From assembly GCA_032718565.1 (NCBI GenBank), contig JAVGVS010000744.1:18501-82500 (forward strand): a stretch of DNA of 64,000 nucleotides. The letters run 5' to 3'. Source of the DNA: Distichodus sexfasciatus (Eukaryota; Chordata; Actinopteri; Characiformes; Distichodontidae). This document shows positions 1-12,041 of the stretch, piece after piece. Both the position numbers and the translations under genes were made by a program. Under the pieces are notes generated by a model. It worked only from the letters and a program-made list of their open reading frames with translations. It had not been told where the DNA came from and searched no databases. Each line of letters opens with the position of its first letter. Within the stretch, counting starts at the first letter, position 1.

Positions 1-149
1 GAAACGTGTTGAATATAGAACAATGACATACCACAACTATTATCTGTTCTTAATAACACAAACTGAACTCTCTGTTAGGTGTAGCTCACCGTCACTCAGT
101 AAACCTTACTGAACCCTTAACCTCACTAGCCTAATGTTACCTCACCACT

Positions 150-275
150 TCATTTACATTTACACAGTTTAGCAGACGCTCTTATCCAGAGTGACTTCCA
201 TTTTCATATCAGGGACAGTTTCCCTGCAGCAAGGTGAAGTTGAGGGTCTTGCTCAAGGACCCAGTGGTCAGTAAA
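150..275 (-). repeat. tRNA-derived SINE, family B (3' part)
   Basis: Contains TTTAGCAGACGCTCTTATCC and GAGGGTCTTGCTCAAGGACC, the hallmark tail of a dispersed family seen about eleven times in the window. Full copies carry a pol III box B (GGTTCGAATCC). Confidence 0.75.
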
Positions 276-366
276 CCTTACCTCACCTCCACTCTTTTGG
301 AAGACATCACTTCAACAACCCCATAGTCACTCAGTAAACTCAGCAGACAAATATTCATGATAGTGA

Positions 367-1417
367 TTAGGGGTGTTGAAATGAATCACATAATCGATGC
401 ATCGTGATGCAGATGTGGACGATTCTGCATCGATGCAGTGGCAGCTCATAATCGATTTTAACGGAGGTTTTCAACCGGCGATCCGCTTTCCCCTAGCGGT
501 GTACGCGGCATTGCAGGTGGTCTGTGACATGCAGTCCCCCTTTACTACTCAACTCACTTCATCAAAATTATTCCTTTTTTATTTTTCTAAACATTTCCAA
601 CTGATTTGGGCACATTTTGAACATTGATTGTGTATATCACTGGTGACCTTCTAACTAACTGTATCTGCACAAATTATTGTAAAGTATTGCACAGACTCTC
701 GTTCTCCACTGCTGTTACAACATCTGCACAAACTTCAATGTTAGTCAGACGGTTTTAAGAGACACTGTTTTATTAATAGACTGGATATAGAATTTTTCAT
801 ATTGAAACTGGTTCTAACCTCTTCACATACAGTGTAAAAGTCAGTTTCCACTTTTGTAGGTTAATACTGCAGCTAAATCCTCTCTTTCTACTTCTATTTC
901 TAGTACAAGTTTAAAGTTTATATTTAATACTCCATTTCTAGTTTAAATGTATATTTTGTATTCTATTTATATACTTTTTGTTCTATGTGCCCTATTTGTT
1001 CTTTCTTCCCTGTTTCTTGTTGCACTGTGTAAACTGGAGCCGCGTCGTCTCGTCTCTCTGTATATCTGTACAGTATATAGCAGAGGTGACAAAGTTTACT
1101 TTGACTTTGATCTTTATGAATAATGAATTTAATGCAAATATCTAAAAAGTAATACAAAAAATACTCCCTCCAACACTTAGTCTGAGTGGTACAGAACCAG
1201 TTGTATCATAATGACGTTGCTTGGTGATTTTCTGGCTGTGGCATTAAAATTCAGTAGCAACTATAGCTGCCCAGTCTGTGATCCATGACCAATCTGCGTG
1301 CAATGTGAAGTAATTTAGAAAAATTGATTGCATGCATCATGACGTATTGAGATATCGAATCGAAGATGTGATAATCGTAATCGAATCGAGAGACCAGTGA
1401 AGATTCACACCTCTAAT
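367..1417. mobile_element. hAT-like non-autonomous DNA element with nested repeat
   Basis: The left end reads AGGGGTGTTGAAATGAATC followed by ATCGATGCATCGTGATGC. The right end, read on the other strand, is TAGAGGTGTGAATCTTCACT with ATCGATTCGATT-like motifs. These imperfect inverted ends and the internal GGTTTTCAACCGGCG word recur near 16340-16440. A family C repeat is nested on the minus strand. Confidence 0.6.
965..1125 (-). repeat. Interspersed repeat family C
   Basis: The minus strand reads AAAGTAAACTTTGTCACCTC, then the ACAGAGAGACGAGACGAC core. The core recurs at 6743, 8285, 17367, 19307, 44150 and 58706. Confidence 0.7.
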
Positions 1418-1767
1418 ACTGGTGTGATGCTGAAACCATATAGCAGCGTTTAATGCACATTTAGCACGATGCTACGCACTGCACTGTATCCTTCTACTGA
1501 CTGTTACTATCGTCATTTAATTGTTTAATTTTATACAAAGCCTGAGCCACTTGCAAATGAGAAGTGTTTCGACTGTTTGTTAAAATCTGCGTGTTAAATG
1601 TGGTTAAATGTATTTGGCGATGTACCGAGTTGAACTCTATCAGACAGGATCACATCTGACTGAACAGTTTCACTTTCACATCCCCTCAGGAAAAGCTCAG
1701 TACAGCCTTCAGTGAGGTCGAACACGACGTTTAGAATCATTTTACACTAAATATTCCAGTTTTGGCG

Positions 1768-1945
1768 TGTACTGGTGGTATAGACATTTGCCTCGGACCA
1801 AGATGTTGTGGGTTCGAATCCAACCTCTGGCATTACCACCACTATCCCCGGAGCAACTCTAAGTTCATCTGAACTATTACTGAGATTAAGAAGTGCAAGT
1901 TGCTGTGTATAAGGGCATCTGTTAAATCACGTAAATATACTGCAC
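1768..1945 (+). repeat. tRNA-derived SINE, family B
   Basis: A tRNA-like head with box B (GGGTTCGAATCC at about 1811) is followed by the body and the AAGGGCATCTGTTAAAT tail. Confidence 0.75.
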
Positions 1946-2029
1946 AACTGCGTGATTTAATAAAAGTCCCCCGAATGAGCCTGCTAGCTTTCCGCGCTGA
2001 AACAGGAGGAGAGAACACTCACCACGGGT

Positions 2030-2295
2030 CCTGCGACATGATCCACACCCACGCCGCGGTCTTTCACACTCAAGGTTTAATATTTCTTACGTTTTATGTC
2101 TGTTTTCCTCCTCAACAACTAGCCAAAATACAGCCTCAGTGGCTTCCTGTTTTAGTCCGACGTCACTACGGAGCCACGTTCGGGTCAAACTTCATCCGTA
2201 AATCAAACTCGCGAAGCCGAAAAGAAGCTCCGCTGCTGCGTGCTGGATCAACAGAGACCAAATCATCAGCAAGGCGACAAGCATCCAAGAGTTAA
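2030..2295. promoter_or_regulatory. CpG-rich segment, possible promoter
   Basis: A locally CpG-rich block in AT-rich surroundings, with a CRE-like GACGTCAC near 2159. It may be a non-coding first exon or promoter for the TBC1D24-like gene 1.6 kb downstream, or for a leftward gene. An open frame crosses it but resembles nothing known. Confidence 0.3.
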
Positions 2296-2589
2296 AAGTT
2301 AAAATACATTTATTATCCTTACACTGTAACATTCAGCGCGTAAAAGTTAACTTTATTGTGATCTCAGCTATATTTATGTATACAGAGAGACGAAACGATG
2401 TTGAGTATAAAGAACAAAAAGCCTCACAGAATATGCATATACAAATAAACTATAAAATAAAAACTCCGAAATAGAGGTAGTTACATGCATATTCAACGAT
2501 ACTTGCAACTATTGCAGCAGCATTCAAGTGGAGAAAAACTACAATTACAGTCTTTGAATTGTCTTTCTGCATTAAATGTGCGTAAGATC

Positions 2590-2875
2590 TGATTGGAGAT
2601 AAAGTCACAGAGGCCAGATTGAGATGGTTTGGACATGTCCAGAGGAGAGACAATGATTACATAGGTAAAAGGATGCTGAGGTTGGAGCCACCAGGCAGGA
2701 GGCTGAGAGGAAGACCAAAAAGGAGATTTATGGATGTGGTGAAAGAGGACATGAAGTTAGTTGGTGTGAGGGTAGAGGATGCAGAAGATAGGACTAGATG
2801 GAGACAGATGATTCGCTGTGGCGACCCCTGAAGGGAAAAGCCGAAAGAGAAAGTAGAAGAAGAAGAGGTGCATAA
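2590..2875 (+). mobile_element. RTE-type LINE, 3' end
   Basis: An intact 70-codon frame (2619-2831) reads RWFGHVQRRDNDYIGKRML, then GRRLRGRPKRRFMDVV, and ends CGDP. This is the classic C-terminus of RTE/Expander-like reverse-transcriptase polyproteins. The 3' UTR ends in the GAAGGGAAAAGCCGAAAGAG word plus AAG repeats. The element is 5'-truncated and non-functional. Confidence 0.8.
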
Positions 2876-3700
2876 GATCTGAACATTATAGAATATCAGA
2901 TCTTGAGGTATTTAGCAACAGAGAAAGTCAGGGGAGCTTCCGTGACTTGATCCAAATTTATAAACTGACATTTTTTACCTGTCTAAATATGTGTACCAAA
3001 CCAAACTCTAAACTGTAAGAAAACTGGATTGTAACACAGATAATTATTTCAGCGATTTTGGGTAACAATGAATAAAAGTCAAATGGGGCAATAACACAAT
3101 AAAATTCTTACAGTTATCTTATTTACAGGATAACATTAGTCCACATTCATAATTAAATGTTGTTAAACGTCACTGTTTCAAGACTAAACATTGATGTGTG
3201 GATGACAACACGTGGAGTCTCTGAGTCCAGACCATTTATGGTTAGATTGTTAACCCCATTTAACCCTTAACATGTAGGTATCTCTTAATAACAGTGTTGT
3301 TTGTACAAACATTATCAAAAATGTAGTGGTTATACTATACAGTTAAACATCTAATAGCTTATGTATGTTAAAAATGTTTTTGCTGTAGTAGAGCACTGAA
3401 GTATGTATAATGATTTTAACAGTAGAGGCTGATTATCAGCGCTGATGTTTAACATTTTTAGTGTTATGGGAAAGGGTCATTTTTTAAACAGATATGCTGA
3501 TAATATAAATAAGAATAAAAATGTGCCTCTGATGCAGCTGCCTCTCTCTCTGTCTGAAACAACCGCTCTGGTTAGTGTGCTGGATGTTGCACCTGTAAAC
3601 ACAGGTAACCATCTCGGCTGGTTTAATAGGCAAGATTGGAATTTTCCATTGGGCTCCACCGGCTCTTACGCAACTCACCTGCATAAAACTCCTGAAGGCG
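2876..3700. other. Intergenic, no gene seen
   Basis: AT-rich unique-looking sequence. Open frames at 3445-3783 overlap on both strands and resemble nothing known. Confidence 0.5.
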
Positions 3701-3803
3701 GGAGAGCTGCAGGTGGAAAACTCTAGCTCAAACCAGAGCCTTCCAGATCTGCTCACAGTTACTGCTTTAACAGACCTTTCCAAAGGGAAACGTCTGTCTG
3801 TCC

Positions 3804-3804
<1 letters not shown>

Positions 3805-3858
<54 letters not shown>

Positions 3859-3860
3859 CA
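3805..3860 (+). repeat. (TATC)n microsatellite
   Basis: About 13 TATC/CTAT units just before the proposed TBC1D24-like start codon. Confidence 0.95.
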
Positions 3861-3892
3861 TCCAGCCATCCTTCTGTGGTGGGACACAAGCC

Positions 3893-6800
3893 ATGCTCCA
3901 GGTCTCTTCCAGTGCAGATTTTGCCGGTTTCGGCCGTTTGGATGTGGACGGTGTGAGGGGATCGGAAGGCCCTTCTCTCTCCGGCTGTGGTCGACTACGA
4001 TCCTGCTCGCTTTACAACCTCGAAGTGACGGGAGCCAACGACTCGGACAGAAACTTTGTGGCCCGGCCTCGTTCCAGATCCTTCTATGTGACTGAGGACG
4101 ACCACAGCAGTGAGGACAGCATAAAAGCAGTGTGGAAAGAGAAGAGAGCTCAGGCCAGACTGGGCTTCAAACGATCCAGAACAGACACACGCAAACATCG
4201 CAGCAAAAACCACACAGGTGAGCAGCAGCAGCAGCGGGGGATCGGCTCTTTCTCTTTGGGTGCTGCTTTTCACAAATAAGAAGACTGTAATAATGCTAGG
4301 GGTGTAAATCACAAGTTCCATCAAGATAAAATATTGTATATATTCAATGAACAACAGTTCAACTTGTTATTATCACAAAGTCTGCTACGATTTCTATTTG
4401 ATTAAATTCAGGAGTGTTCGATATCAGACAGTATCATATGTTGATTTAACACTATCACTTCTGTTCATATCAAATCACTAAAAACAAGTAACATATTAGT
4501 TTAAATATATTGCATGCCATATGAATGATATGATACAATTTTGATGCATTGTTTGAAAATAAAAACATCACAATATTGCAATGCAGTCATTGTTGCGACT
4601 AAAACCCTGTCTCTTGTTAAGCATCTTTAAAGTACTCAGAATTTTGGCACAAAAATAACGCCATAGTTATGACATTTCTGACACAGCGCCAAGTCAAGCG
4701 AGCATTCAGTGTGTACAGAATATATATTTTGCTTGTGAATGTTTCACTGCATGCTCCAGATTTAGGCACAAAATAGCACCATACATTTTAAGACAGAAGG
4801 CGCGGGCGGTATAAAATCCTGCCTCGGACTTTGGACATGCCTGACACAAGCGCTACCTTTCACACGTACAATAAATGCAGCATCAAATGCCATTTGGATC
4901 AAATGTCGTGAAAATGTAAGCATCGTCCAATGCCGACGACTTGAAAAGAGCAATTATCGACCAATTCCGATACGATTCCGTTATTATCGTGCATCACTAC
5001 AAATAACAACATAAATTACTTAAAATTAAAAAGTCAAATTGCATAGGAAAATATATTTGGTCCAATAATGTTATAATAAGTATCGCTGGGCATCATATCG
5101 CCCAGCCCTGTTTCTAGCTCATTTTCACTTGACAGGGTAAGACTGACCTAATTACATCTTCTAACACACACTGACACACACTCACACACACCACAAATTA
5201 CACACTGTTGTATAAACATCATGAGTGTTTGTGTGTAGACCAGCAAAGGAATCCTCTGAACAAGAAAAGGGAGCTCCGACCAATGTGTCTTGGGCAAATG
5301 TCATGGAATAATATAAACTGTATTTTTAATGTATAAATTGTATTTTTAATAATTTCATTATTAATAAAATTCATTGGGTTGGGTCTTCCCTTAGGGAGCA
5401 GAAGTAGCCAAAGAAGTGTCCCCATGCTGACCATCTCCGAGCCCGACAGCTGGGAGATCATCTCCTCCTCTTCTGGGATGAAATATGGTCAGTACGTGGA
5501 TTGGCAGAAAATCGACCCGGAGTCCGCCGTCCGCTACCAGAAGATCCTCTCCAGCGACCATGCCCAGCTCAAGGAGATGGGCCGCTCAGGATTCTGGGTC
5601 ACGCTGCACACCCTCCGAGCCAAAACGTACCACCACATCATCAACCGCATCCAGCGCCAGACCATCACGATCGACGCAGACGCTTACCACAACCTGAGCG
5701 GGCAGCTCTTCGACCAGGACGAGTGCCGGAAGAGCACCTTTCCCTTCCCAAAGTTTGTGGAAGACGGAGAGATTCCGCGCTACTGTCTGAACAAATCAGG
5801 CCTGAACTCTGCCAAGAAGATCCTGCTGTGCCTCAGCCGACACTTCCCCGAAATAACGTACTGTCCCATCCTGCCCGCTCTGGTGTCCCTGCTGCTGCAC
5901 TACAGTGAGGACGAGGCACAATGTTTCCACGCCATCTCTACCCTGGTTTCCTGTGCCGAGCCGGAGAAGCGCTACGTGAACCGGACCTTCCTGACCGCAC
6001 ATGCCTCCTGCATGACCTTCGGAGACCTGGCCAACAAGTACTGCAGGGGCATCCGCAAGCTGATTGCCAGCTCACGTCAGAGCCTCTTCCAGGTATACGA
6101 TACCACTGGCGGTAGCGTAATGGTGTAGGAGTTGCCCCGTGACCGGAGGGTTGCTGGTTCAAATCCCATACCGGTAAATGTACCACTGAGGTGCCTGTGA
6201 GCAGGGTACCGTCCCCAAGGCACCTAAGGTAGCTGCCCACTGTTCCTACATGGATGGGTCAAATGCGGAGTGTCCGTTAGGTTCTCAGTTGTCCAGGATA
6301 TGGTAATCTTGAGAGCTTGATTTAAAGGTGACTGGATTGATTTCAGATTCTCGAAGATGTTTCACCTGTAATCAAAAAAGCTTTTTCACTTCTAAAATGT
6401 GATCGGGAGTTCCAGGTTCCAGATATTTACACTCCAGTTGGATTATCACCTAAAAGTACTATATGAGGAACTCAAATATAAGAGGTCCGGACAAGCAGAG
6501 GCTAATCCATCAAATTACAGCCAAGAACAGAATTACCTGAAGTTTTGTTGCTTAGTAAATTTGAAAAATATATTGTGCAATAATAATTCAGTATGCAAAA
6601 TTCATAACTAATTTGTTAAAGTTGCGCTGTTTTCAACTTTTTTTTGTCGCTCCAGTCCCCCAGACTTTGATGCTCGTCACTTTGGTCGCTCTTATCGCTC
6701 TTGTCAATATAAAGTCCATTACTTCTGGCAATTTTACAGCTTTAGTCAAAGTCAAAAAACTTTATTGTCATATCTGCTATATACTGTAAAGATATACAGA

Positions 6801-9800
6801 GAGACGAGACAACGTGGCTCCAGTTTTTACAGTGCAATAAGAACGAGAGAACAAAGAACAAATCAGGCACATGGAATAAACAATATGTAAATAGAATACA
6901 AAATATACATTTTAAACTTTAGTAGCTCTTGGTGTGAACGTACAGTTACAGTTCACCTGAGCACAGCTCTGAACCATTTGTGGAGGGTTGCTGATAACTG
7001 CTGTCGTAAGCCCCCTCCTCTGTTAGATGGCATAGATGGCCTCTGTTTGTGAGAAGAATAAAAGAGGGGCTTCTACATCCAACTGGAAGGAACAGAGCTG
7101 AACAGAGATGACACCAATCATCAGCAGCCTACAACACAACACAGTCATGAGACTCTTTCCAAGGAAATTTAAGTGTGAAGGCCAGTCACCCACATATGGT
7201 TTGCACCTGGCTTCAGGTGACAATCTCGTTAGAGGATTAATACCTCGAACTCTTGTAGACTTGGCATGTGGTTGTGGAGCACTGCGCTGTGCTGTGTTCG
7301 CAATAACTAACGATCATTTACTTTAAACAGTTCTACTCCGACTGGATCATGTGGATCTTTGCGGATCTGCCCTTCAGCTATGCCATCCGGGTGCTGGACG
7401 TCTACCTGGTCGAGGGCTACAAGGTGCTGTACCGGATAGCACTGGCGTTGCTCAGTCTCTACAAGGTCTCGGTGAGCTCCCGCTTGGCCCATGTGGACGA
7501 CTTCCGGCAGGACATGAAGAGGTTTGTGGAAAACGTGGCCCGGCACAGCGGCGTCGACGCCCTACTGCAGACAGCCTTCAGCATCCAGCTGCCCACCAGG
7601 AGGGAGCTCAACTTCCTCTACCACGCCAACAAGCGGGCGCTGATGCAGAAGGGGATTCTGGACAAGAGGTGAGGAGTCTTAGGTGCTGATGATGGTCTAG
7701 TGGATAGGCTACTTGCTTCTAGACAGACGTTGTGGGTTCGAATCCTGCCTCCAGCACTGCTACCACTGAGTCACTGAGCAAGACCCTTAACCTCAAGTTG
7801 TTATCAGGAAAATGGAGGTTGGTCTGGATAAGAGCGTCTGCTCAAATGTAAATGTAAATACAGCAATCACAAATACAGAGCAGTCACAGAATAAGTTGCA
7901 CTGAAAGTTACATGGAAACATGTTGACACCATCCACACAGGTTTCTCCTGAAAGTACTGTAATGTTGTGAGCAGTAAATCTGCACTGTCTTGTGTGTTGT
8001 AGCTCGTACCAGAGCGTGGAGCTGGGTCACTTCTGCTCCAGCGTGGTGTCAGAGACGGAGATGATGGTGGTGTGGGCCTGGATCCCGGAGCGCTATGCTC
8101 TCTTCAACCCCGTACGGCTCTTCAGCACCACTGAGCACGGCAGGAGTCTCGCATCGTAAGGCACTCAACACTCATCACAATAAACACAAATATATAGTGG
8201 CAGTGCTGCACTTACTAGACATTATATACCACCACCTATGTGCAGCACCAAGCTGCAGACCACACAGTACCACACAGTGGATCCGGGGCCCTCAAAGTCA
8301 AAGTCAAAGTCAACTTTATTGTCATCTCTGCTATATACTGTACAGATACATAGAGAGACGAGACGACGTGGCTCCAGGTTATTTCCAGTGCAAACAAACA
8401 AAGAACAGTAGAACAGAGAATAAATAGGCAGTGGCACGACTAGGCACATGGAATAAACAATAAATAAGTAAAAATACTAAAATATACATTAAACAATATA
8501 CATTTTAAACTAGACAGGGATTTCTTTTTTTTTCTTTTTTTTTAATAGATATATATATATAATTAGAGGCTAGAAATAAACACAGAGGTAAAAATGTTTG
8601 TCAAGTCAGGATGCAGTATTCTTAACAGGTTGAAATTGACATTTACACTGAATGTGCAAGAGGTAGAGTTATAATAGACAGATACTATATCCGGACTATT
8701 TTCAAGTACAGTGTTCAGTATATGTGCAAATATGCAAACATTTAAACAGGTGCAGGTTGACATTTTACATTGGATGTGCACGAGGTAGAAGGTTATAATA
8801 TGACAGATACTATATTCAGCTATTTATGTGTACAATGTCCAGTGTATGTGCAAACATTTGTACAGCAGCGTATAATGTTTGTGCAAATAAGTGGCAGCAG
8901 TACAGTATCATAACAGTCGTTATTGTGCATCAAAGTGACGGTGGTGTGTAAAGTAAGGTGCAGTAAAGTAACCCTGTTGTGTGTCTGTGTGTGTGTATGT
9001 GTGTGTGCAGTGTTTTGTCGAGTGTGTGCGGATAGTGTCAACATGTTTCCACACACTGCTCTCTCACACATTTGCCCCGTATCTAGATCGACTTCCATGT
9101 CCTAATTACAGGGACAGTTTCTCTGGAGCAACTTGGGGTTAAGGGTCTTGCTCAGGTTGGTAAGTGCTGACCCGTTTTCAAAATTTCCTTTTAGTAGAAA
9201 AGTTATTATTAAACGTGTACATGTGTCTTCATGCGCTTTCACACAGACCCAAGTACCAAGTCATTTGGGGCAGTTGGCAGCATAATGGTTAGGGTGTTCA
9301 GGTAATGCCCATGTCAGCTGCCCACTGCTCCTTCAACGGATGGGTCAGACGTAGAGCTCACATGTGGTTGTGGTACACTGTATGCATTGTTGTGGTGTGT
9401 TCACGATAACAAATAATCACTCACTTTCACCGAAGTCATCACTTGTGGATAACCTCATCAACAGAGTATTGTAGCTACTTTTAATGTGTGGTGGGCAAAA
9501 TGACAATCACTTTGTTGTAAATTTAATTTAGAATGCAACAGTAAGACATTTTTGAAAACCAGTCAACATTTGTCAGTGATACAGGCAAAGATACAGAGCT
9601 CCCTTTTTGTTTCACAGTGTAGATGTAAAATATCCACAACATTTTTATATAAAGACATGAAACCTTGCCTCTGTTTGTCTTGTGAAGGTTTTATTCCCGA
9701 GTGGACGGCCACGAACCAACAGTGCTGCTCCTGAAAACAGTGGAGGAAGAGGTAAGCATTATGAAATTAGTGTGAAGCTGGTAACGTTTTAGTGTTACTT

Positions 9801-10896
9801 CTTCACTCTGTTCTGGGTTGTGGGCCCAGACACAGCACAGACACAACTTCCACTGGACGTGGGTATTTCTCTTCTAAAAAGCGTACCAACCAGACAAACA
9901 AACCACAACTGCAAGATGATATGTAGCACTCAGCAAAATCAGGGTCATATTATGCCCATTTTCTTTGCATAAAGAATCCATGCCTATAACTGATCCTACA
10001 TTAGTATAGTTCAGTAGAAAACAATGTGCATATTTCTCTCGGGAGGTGTGTGGAGCGTTCTTGTCCTCAGATTGGACACAGCGGAACCGTGAAGGCAGCG
10101 GACTGCGTTTCTTTGGGACTGAAGAATGCTTCGTCTTCACGGTTAGTAAAATACATGCGGAACAGTTTAAGAGGTTTAGCTCCTGTTGGCTTTGCGTTTG
10201 CTGTGCTGAGTAAAAGTGTTTGCAGAGATGGTGGTGGTCTAACCCTACATTCAGCACCAGCACCACTGGGCACCTGAGCAAGACCCCTAACCCCAAGTTG
10301 CTCTAGAACGAGGGTGTGCAATTCCAGTCCTGCAGGGCCAGTGTCCTAGAGGTCTTCCATCCTACCTGATGAGTCACATCTGATGAGCATCTACCTGAGA
10401 CCAGGTATTCAGAAGTATGATGGAAAACCTGCTGGATTCTGGCCCTCTAGGACTGGAACTGAACAGCCCTGCTGTACGAAATGGAAGTCACTCTGGATAA
10501 AGGCATCTGATAAATGGTGTAAATGTACATTCTGACAAAGTGGTGTTCCGTAGCTGAGGCCAGGGATGGAGCGCTACCAGAGAACCGTGCTGCACATATC
10601 TGGAACGTCAGGATCAAGCCAAATCCAACAAACCAGCTCCAGTATCTCCTCCTCCTCGTCTTCTCGAGTCGTGGTGGGTGCAGCAGATTCTGGAAGCAGC
10701 TCTCAGGACCTGAACCCAGCTGAGGAGCATCACACTTCCACACCCAGGTTCATGACCGGAGATGATGAGAGGCTTTTAATCGGTGAGCTGACGGAGACCC
10801 TAACATGCCACACTGTCACAGATATAGACATAGAGGTGATAATGTGATCTTTTAAAGGGACTTGAACCTACAGTAAATGTGTGTCCTGCGCTCTCT

Positions 10897-10929
<33 letters not shown>

Positions 10930-11360
10930 TACACTTTCTCTCTTTATCTCTCCCTGTGATCTTCTCTGTCTCACTTTCTGTCTCTTTAAATACCATAAAT
11001 GTAAATGTCTCTGTCTCCCTATTTTTCTCCCTGTCTCTTTCTCACGTTGTCTCTCTGTCTGCTTTGAACCTCACATGCGATTCAGCTTCACCTCGAGTCT
11101 CTCCGTGCTGATGTTTATACTCCAAACAGTCATAAACTGACCTTAGTTTAAAAGTCAGACCTTATTCCTTGTTTGTGTGTGTGTGTGTGTGGTTTCCTGC
11201 TTTATCAGGTGGAGACGGTGGTCATGCCTTTATTCTGTCGTCTGACCTCACATGTGGACAGTCAGAATGCTGTGAGACGTTTGAGAGTCCGCTGCTGTGT
11301 AAGGGCCACTTCAGAATCTACAGCCTGGAGGTGTGGGGAGTTCAGCACACACAAGTCTAG
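3893..11360 (+). CDS. tbc1d24-like: TBC1D24-like TBC/TLDc-domain protein (8 coding exons)
   Basis: Exons: 3893-4217, 5395-6092, 7331-7668, 8003-8155, 9688-9751, 10046-10141, 10554-10782, 11209-11360. All introns are GT-AG, phases match, and the total of 2055 nt gives 684 aa. A TBC domain (about aa 165-435) contains GFWVTLHTLRAKTYHHII, CMTFGDLANKYC and VYLVEGYKVLYRIAL. A TLDc domain (about aa 465-684) contains WAWIPERYALFNPVRLFS, DGHEPTVLLLKT, VCGAFLSSDW, FFGTEECFVF and the terminal LEVWGVQ. TBC1D24 proteins bind phosphoinositides and act in synaptic vesicle traffic and oxidative-stress responses. As in that family, the TBC domain lacks the Arg and Gln fingers of active Rab-GAPs: ITIDADAYHN and YCPILP stand where IxxDxxR and YxQ would be. 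About 140 residues precede the TBC domain, ending exon 1 in a basic stretch. Human TBC1D24 (559 aa) has no such extension, so this may be a fish paralogue. ATG 3893 is the first start after a TATC microsatellite; an upstream exon is possible. Confidence 0.9.
4295..5110. mobile_element. DNA-transposon-rich intron 1 of the TBC1D24-like gene
   Basis: Contains a minus-strand copy (about 4765-5000) of the element repeated at 27463, 34571 and 55556. Shared words include GGACATGCCTGACACAAGCG and the end GATTCCG...ATCGTGCATC. A right edge with GGGCATCATATCGCCCAGCC lies at 5087-5106. Confidence 0.55.
6105..6280 (+). repeat. tRNA-derived SINE, family A
   Basis: GGCGGTAGCGTAATGG (box A region) and GGTTCAAATCC (box B, 6156) are followed by the family body TACCACTGAGGTGCC and GGATGGGTCAAATGC. 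It begins 13 bp after the exon 2 splice donor of the TBC1D24-like gene. Confidence 0.8.
6743..6930 (+). repeat. Interspersed repeat family C
   Basis: AGTCAAAGTCAAAAAACTTT, TTGTCATATCTGCTATATAC, GAGAGACGAGACAACGTGGC and the AGGCACATGGAATAAACAA tail. Confidence 0.75.
7685..7862 (+). repeat. tRNA-derived SINE, family B (full length)
   Basis: The head TGATGGTCTAGTGGATAGG, box B GGTTCGAATCC (about 7735), CAAGACCCTTAACC and the tail GGATAAGAGCGTCTGC plus ATGTAA repeats. Lies in TBC1D24-like intron 3. Confidence 0.85.
8285..8520 (+). repeat. Interspersed repeat family C (longest copy)
   Basis: Includes 118 bp (8298-8415) identical to 58706-58823, then a tail ending near TATACATTTTAAAC. Confidence 0.85.
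8983..9008 (+). repeat. (GT)n microsatellite
   Basis: Dinucleotide repeat in TBC1D24-like intron 4. Confidence 0.9.
9088..9165 (-). repeat. SINE family B fragment
   Basis: Contains ACAGGGACAGTTTCTCTGG and TTGGGGTTAAGGGTCTTGCT, the family B tail in reverse. Confidence 0.65.
9268..9430 (+). repeat. SINE family A, internally deleted
   Basis: The head GGGGCAGTTGGCAGCATAAT joins directly to CATGTCAGCTGCCCACTGCT. The box B segment is missing. Confidence 0.7.
10220..10535 (+). repeat. SINE family B interrupted by another element
   Basis: The SINE body (CAAGACCCCTAACCCCAAGT) stops at about 10310 and resumes at about 10478 with AAATGGAAGTCACTCTGG. The insert carries inverted ends. Confidence 0.65.
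10314..10474. mobile_element. Small inverted-repeat element nested in SINE B
   Basis: TTCCAGTCCTGCAGGGCCAG on the left and CTGGCCCTCTAGGACTGGAA on the right are imperfect inverted repeats. Flanks TAGAACGA and TGTACGAA may be a diverged 8-bp target duplication, as in hAT elements. Confidence 0.55.
10891..10926 (+). repeat. (CT)n microsatellite
   Basis: TC-repeat in TBC1D24-like intron 7, continuing as a CT-rich tract to about 11060. Confidence 0.9.
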
Positions 11361-12030
11361 AACACACATACGCTGTAGTTTATAGATAACTTTTAAATAA
11401 CATTTTGCTTACCACTCCAGTTACTTAGTAGAGTTTAATGGAGCACAGAATGAGGTCTGTTGGGTTGTAAAGGCCAGTTTTGTTGTGTGTATTTGCATAT
11501 GAATTAATTAATGTTTATTTGTGGAATGCTACACTTCATTAATCACCAAGAGAATGTTGCCTAAGGCTTTCTACTCTACTTCACCCAGTAATATTAAACC
11601 TACAATTACAGAAACTCTGCCAACCAACACATAGAGTCCAAGTGGACATTAAATATGAAAAGTTGAAATTATTTTTTAATATATATTATATGGAGTCCTG
11701 TTAACTTTTTTACAGCTTGTAATTGATTAACAATACATTAAACAGTAGAACAAATTAAACTGTATATCCCTGTATTCCATGTTACATGGTACAGTTTCTG
11801 CAGAATTGGCAGAATTTGTCTTTATCTTCAGCCGATGAGCATCATAAAACCACCATCATTTGTATTGATACATGAACACTTTACATAAAATATTTTATTG
11901 ATGAAAGGTATGACATTGTGTGATACTGATGCACAGTTGCAGGTCTAGGACAATATTCAGTCTTTTCAAATTTCTCTTACATTCCATTTATGTGGAAGTA
12001 TTATTGTGCAGTCTCGCGGCTGATTCAGGG
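11361..12030. other. 3' flank of the TBC1D24-like gene, no gene seen
   Basis: AT-rich with no long frame. No standard AATAAA was seen close to the stop; the variant ATTAAA occurs near 11592. Confidence 0.5.
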
Positions 12031-12041
12031 CAGATTCCACT

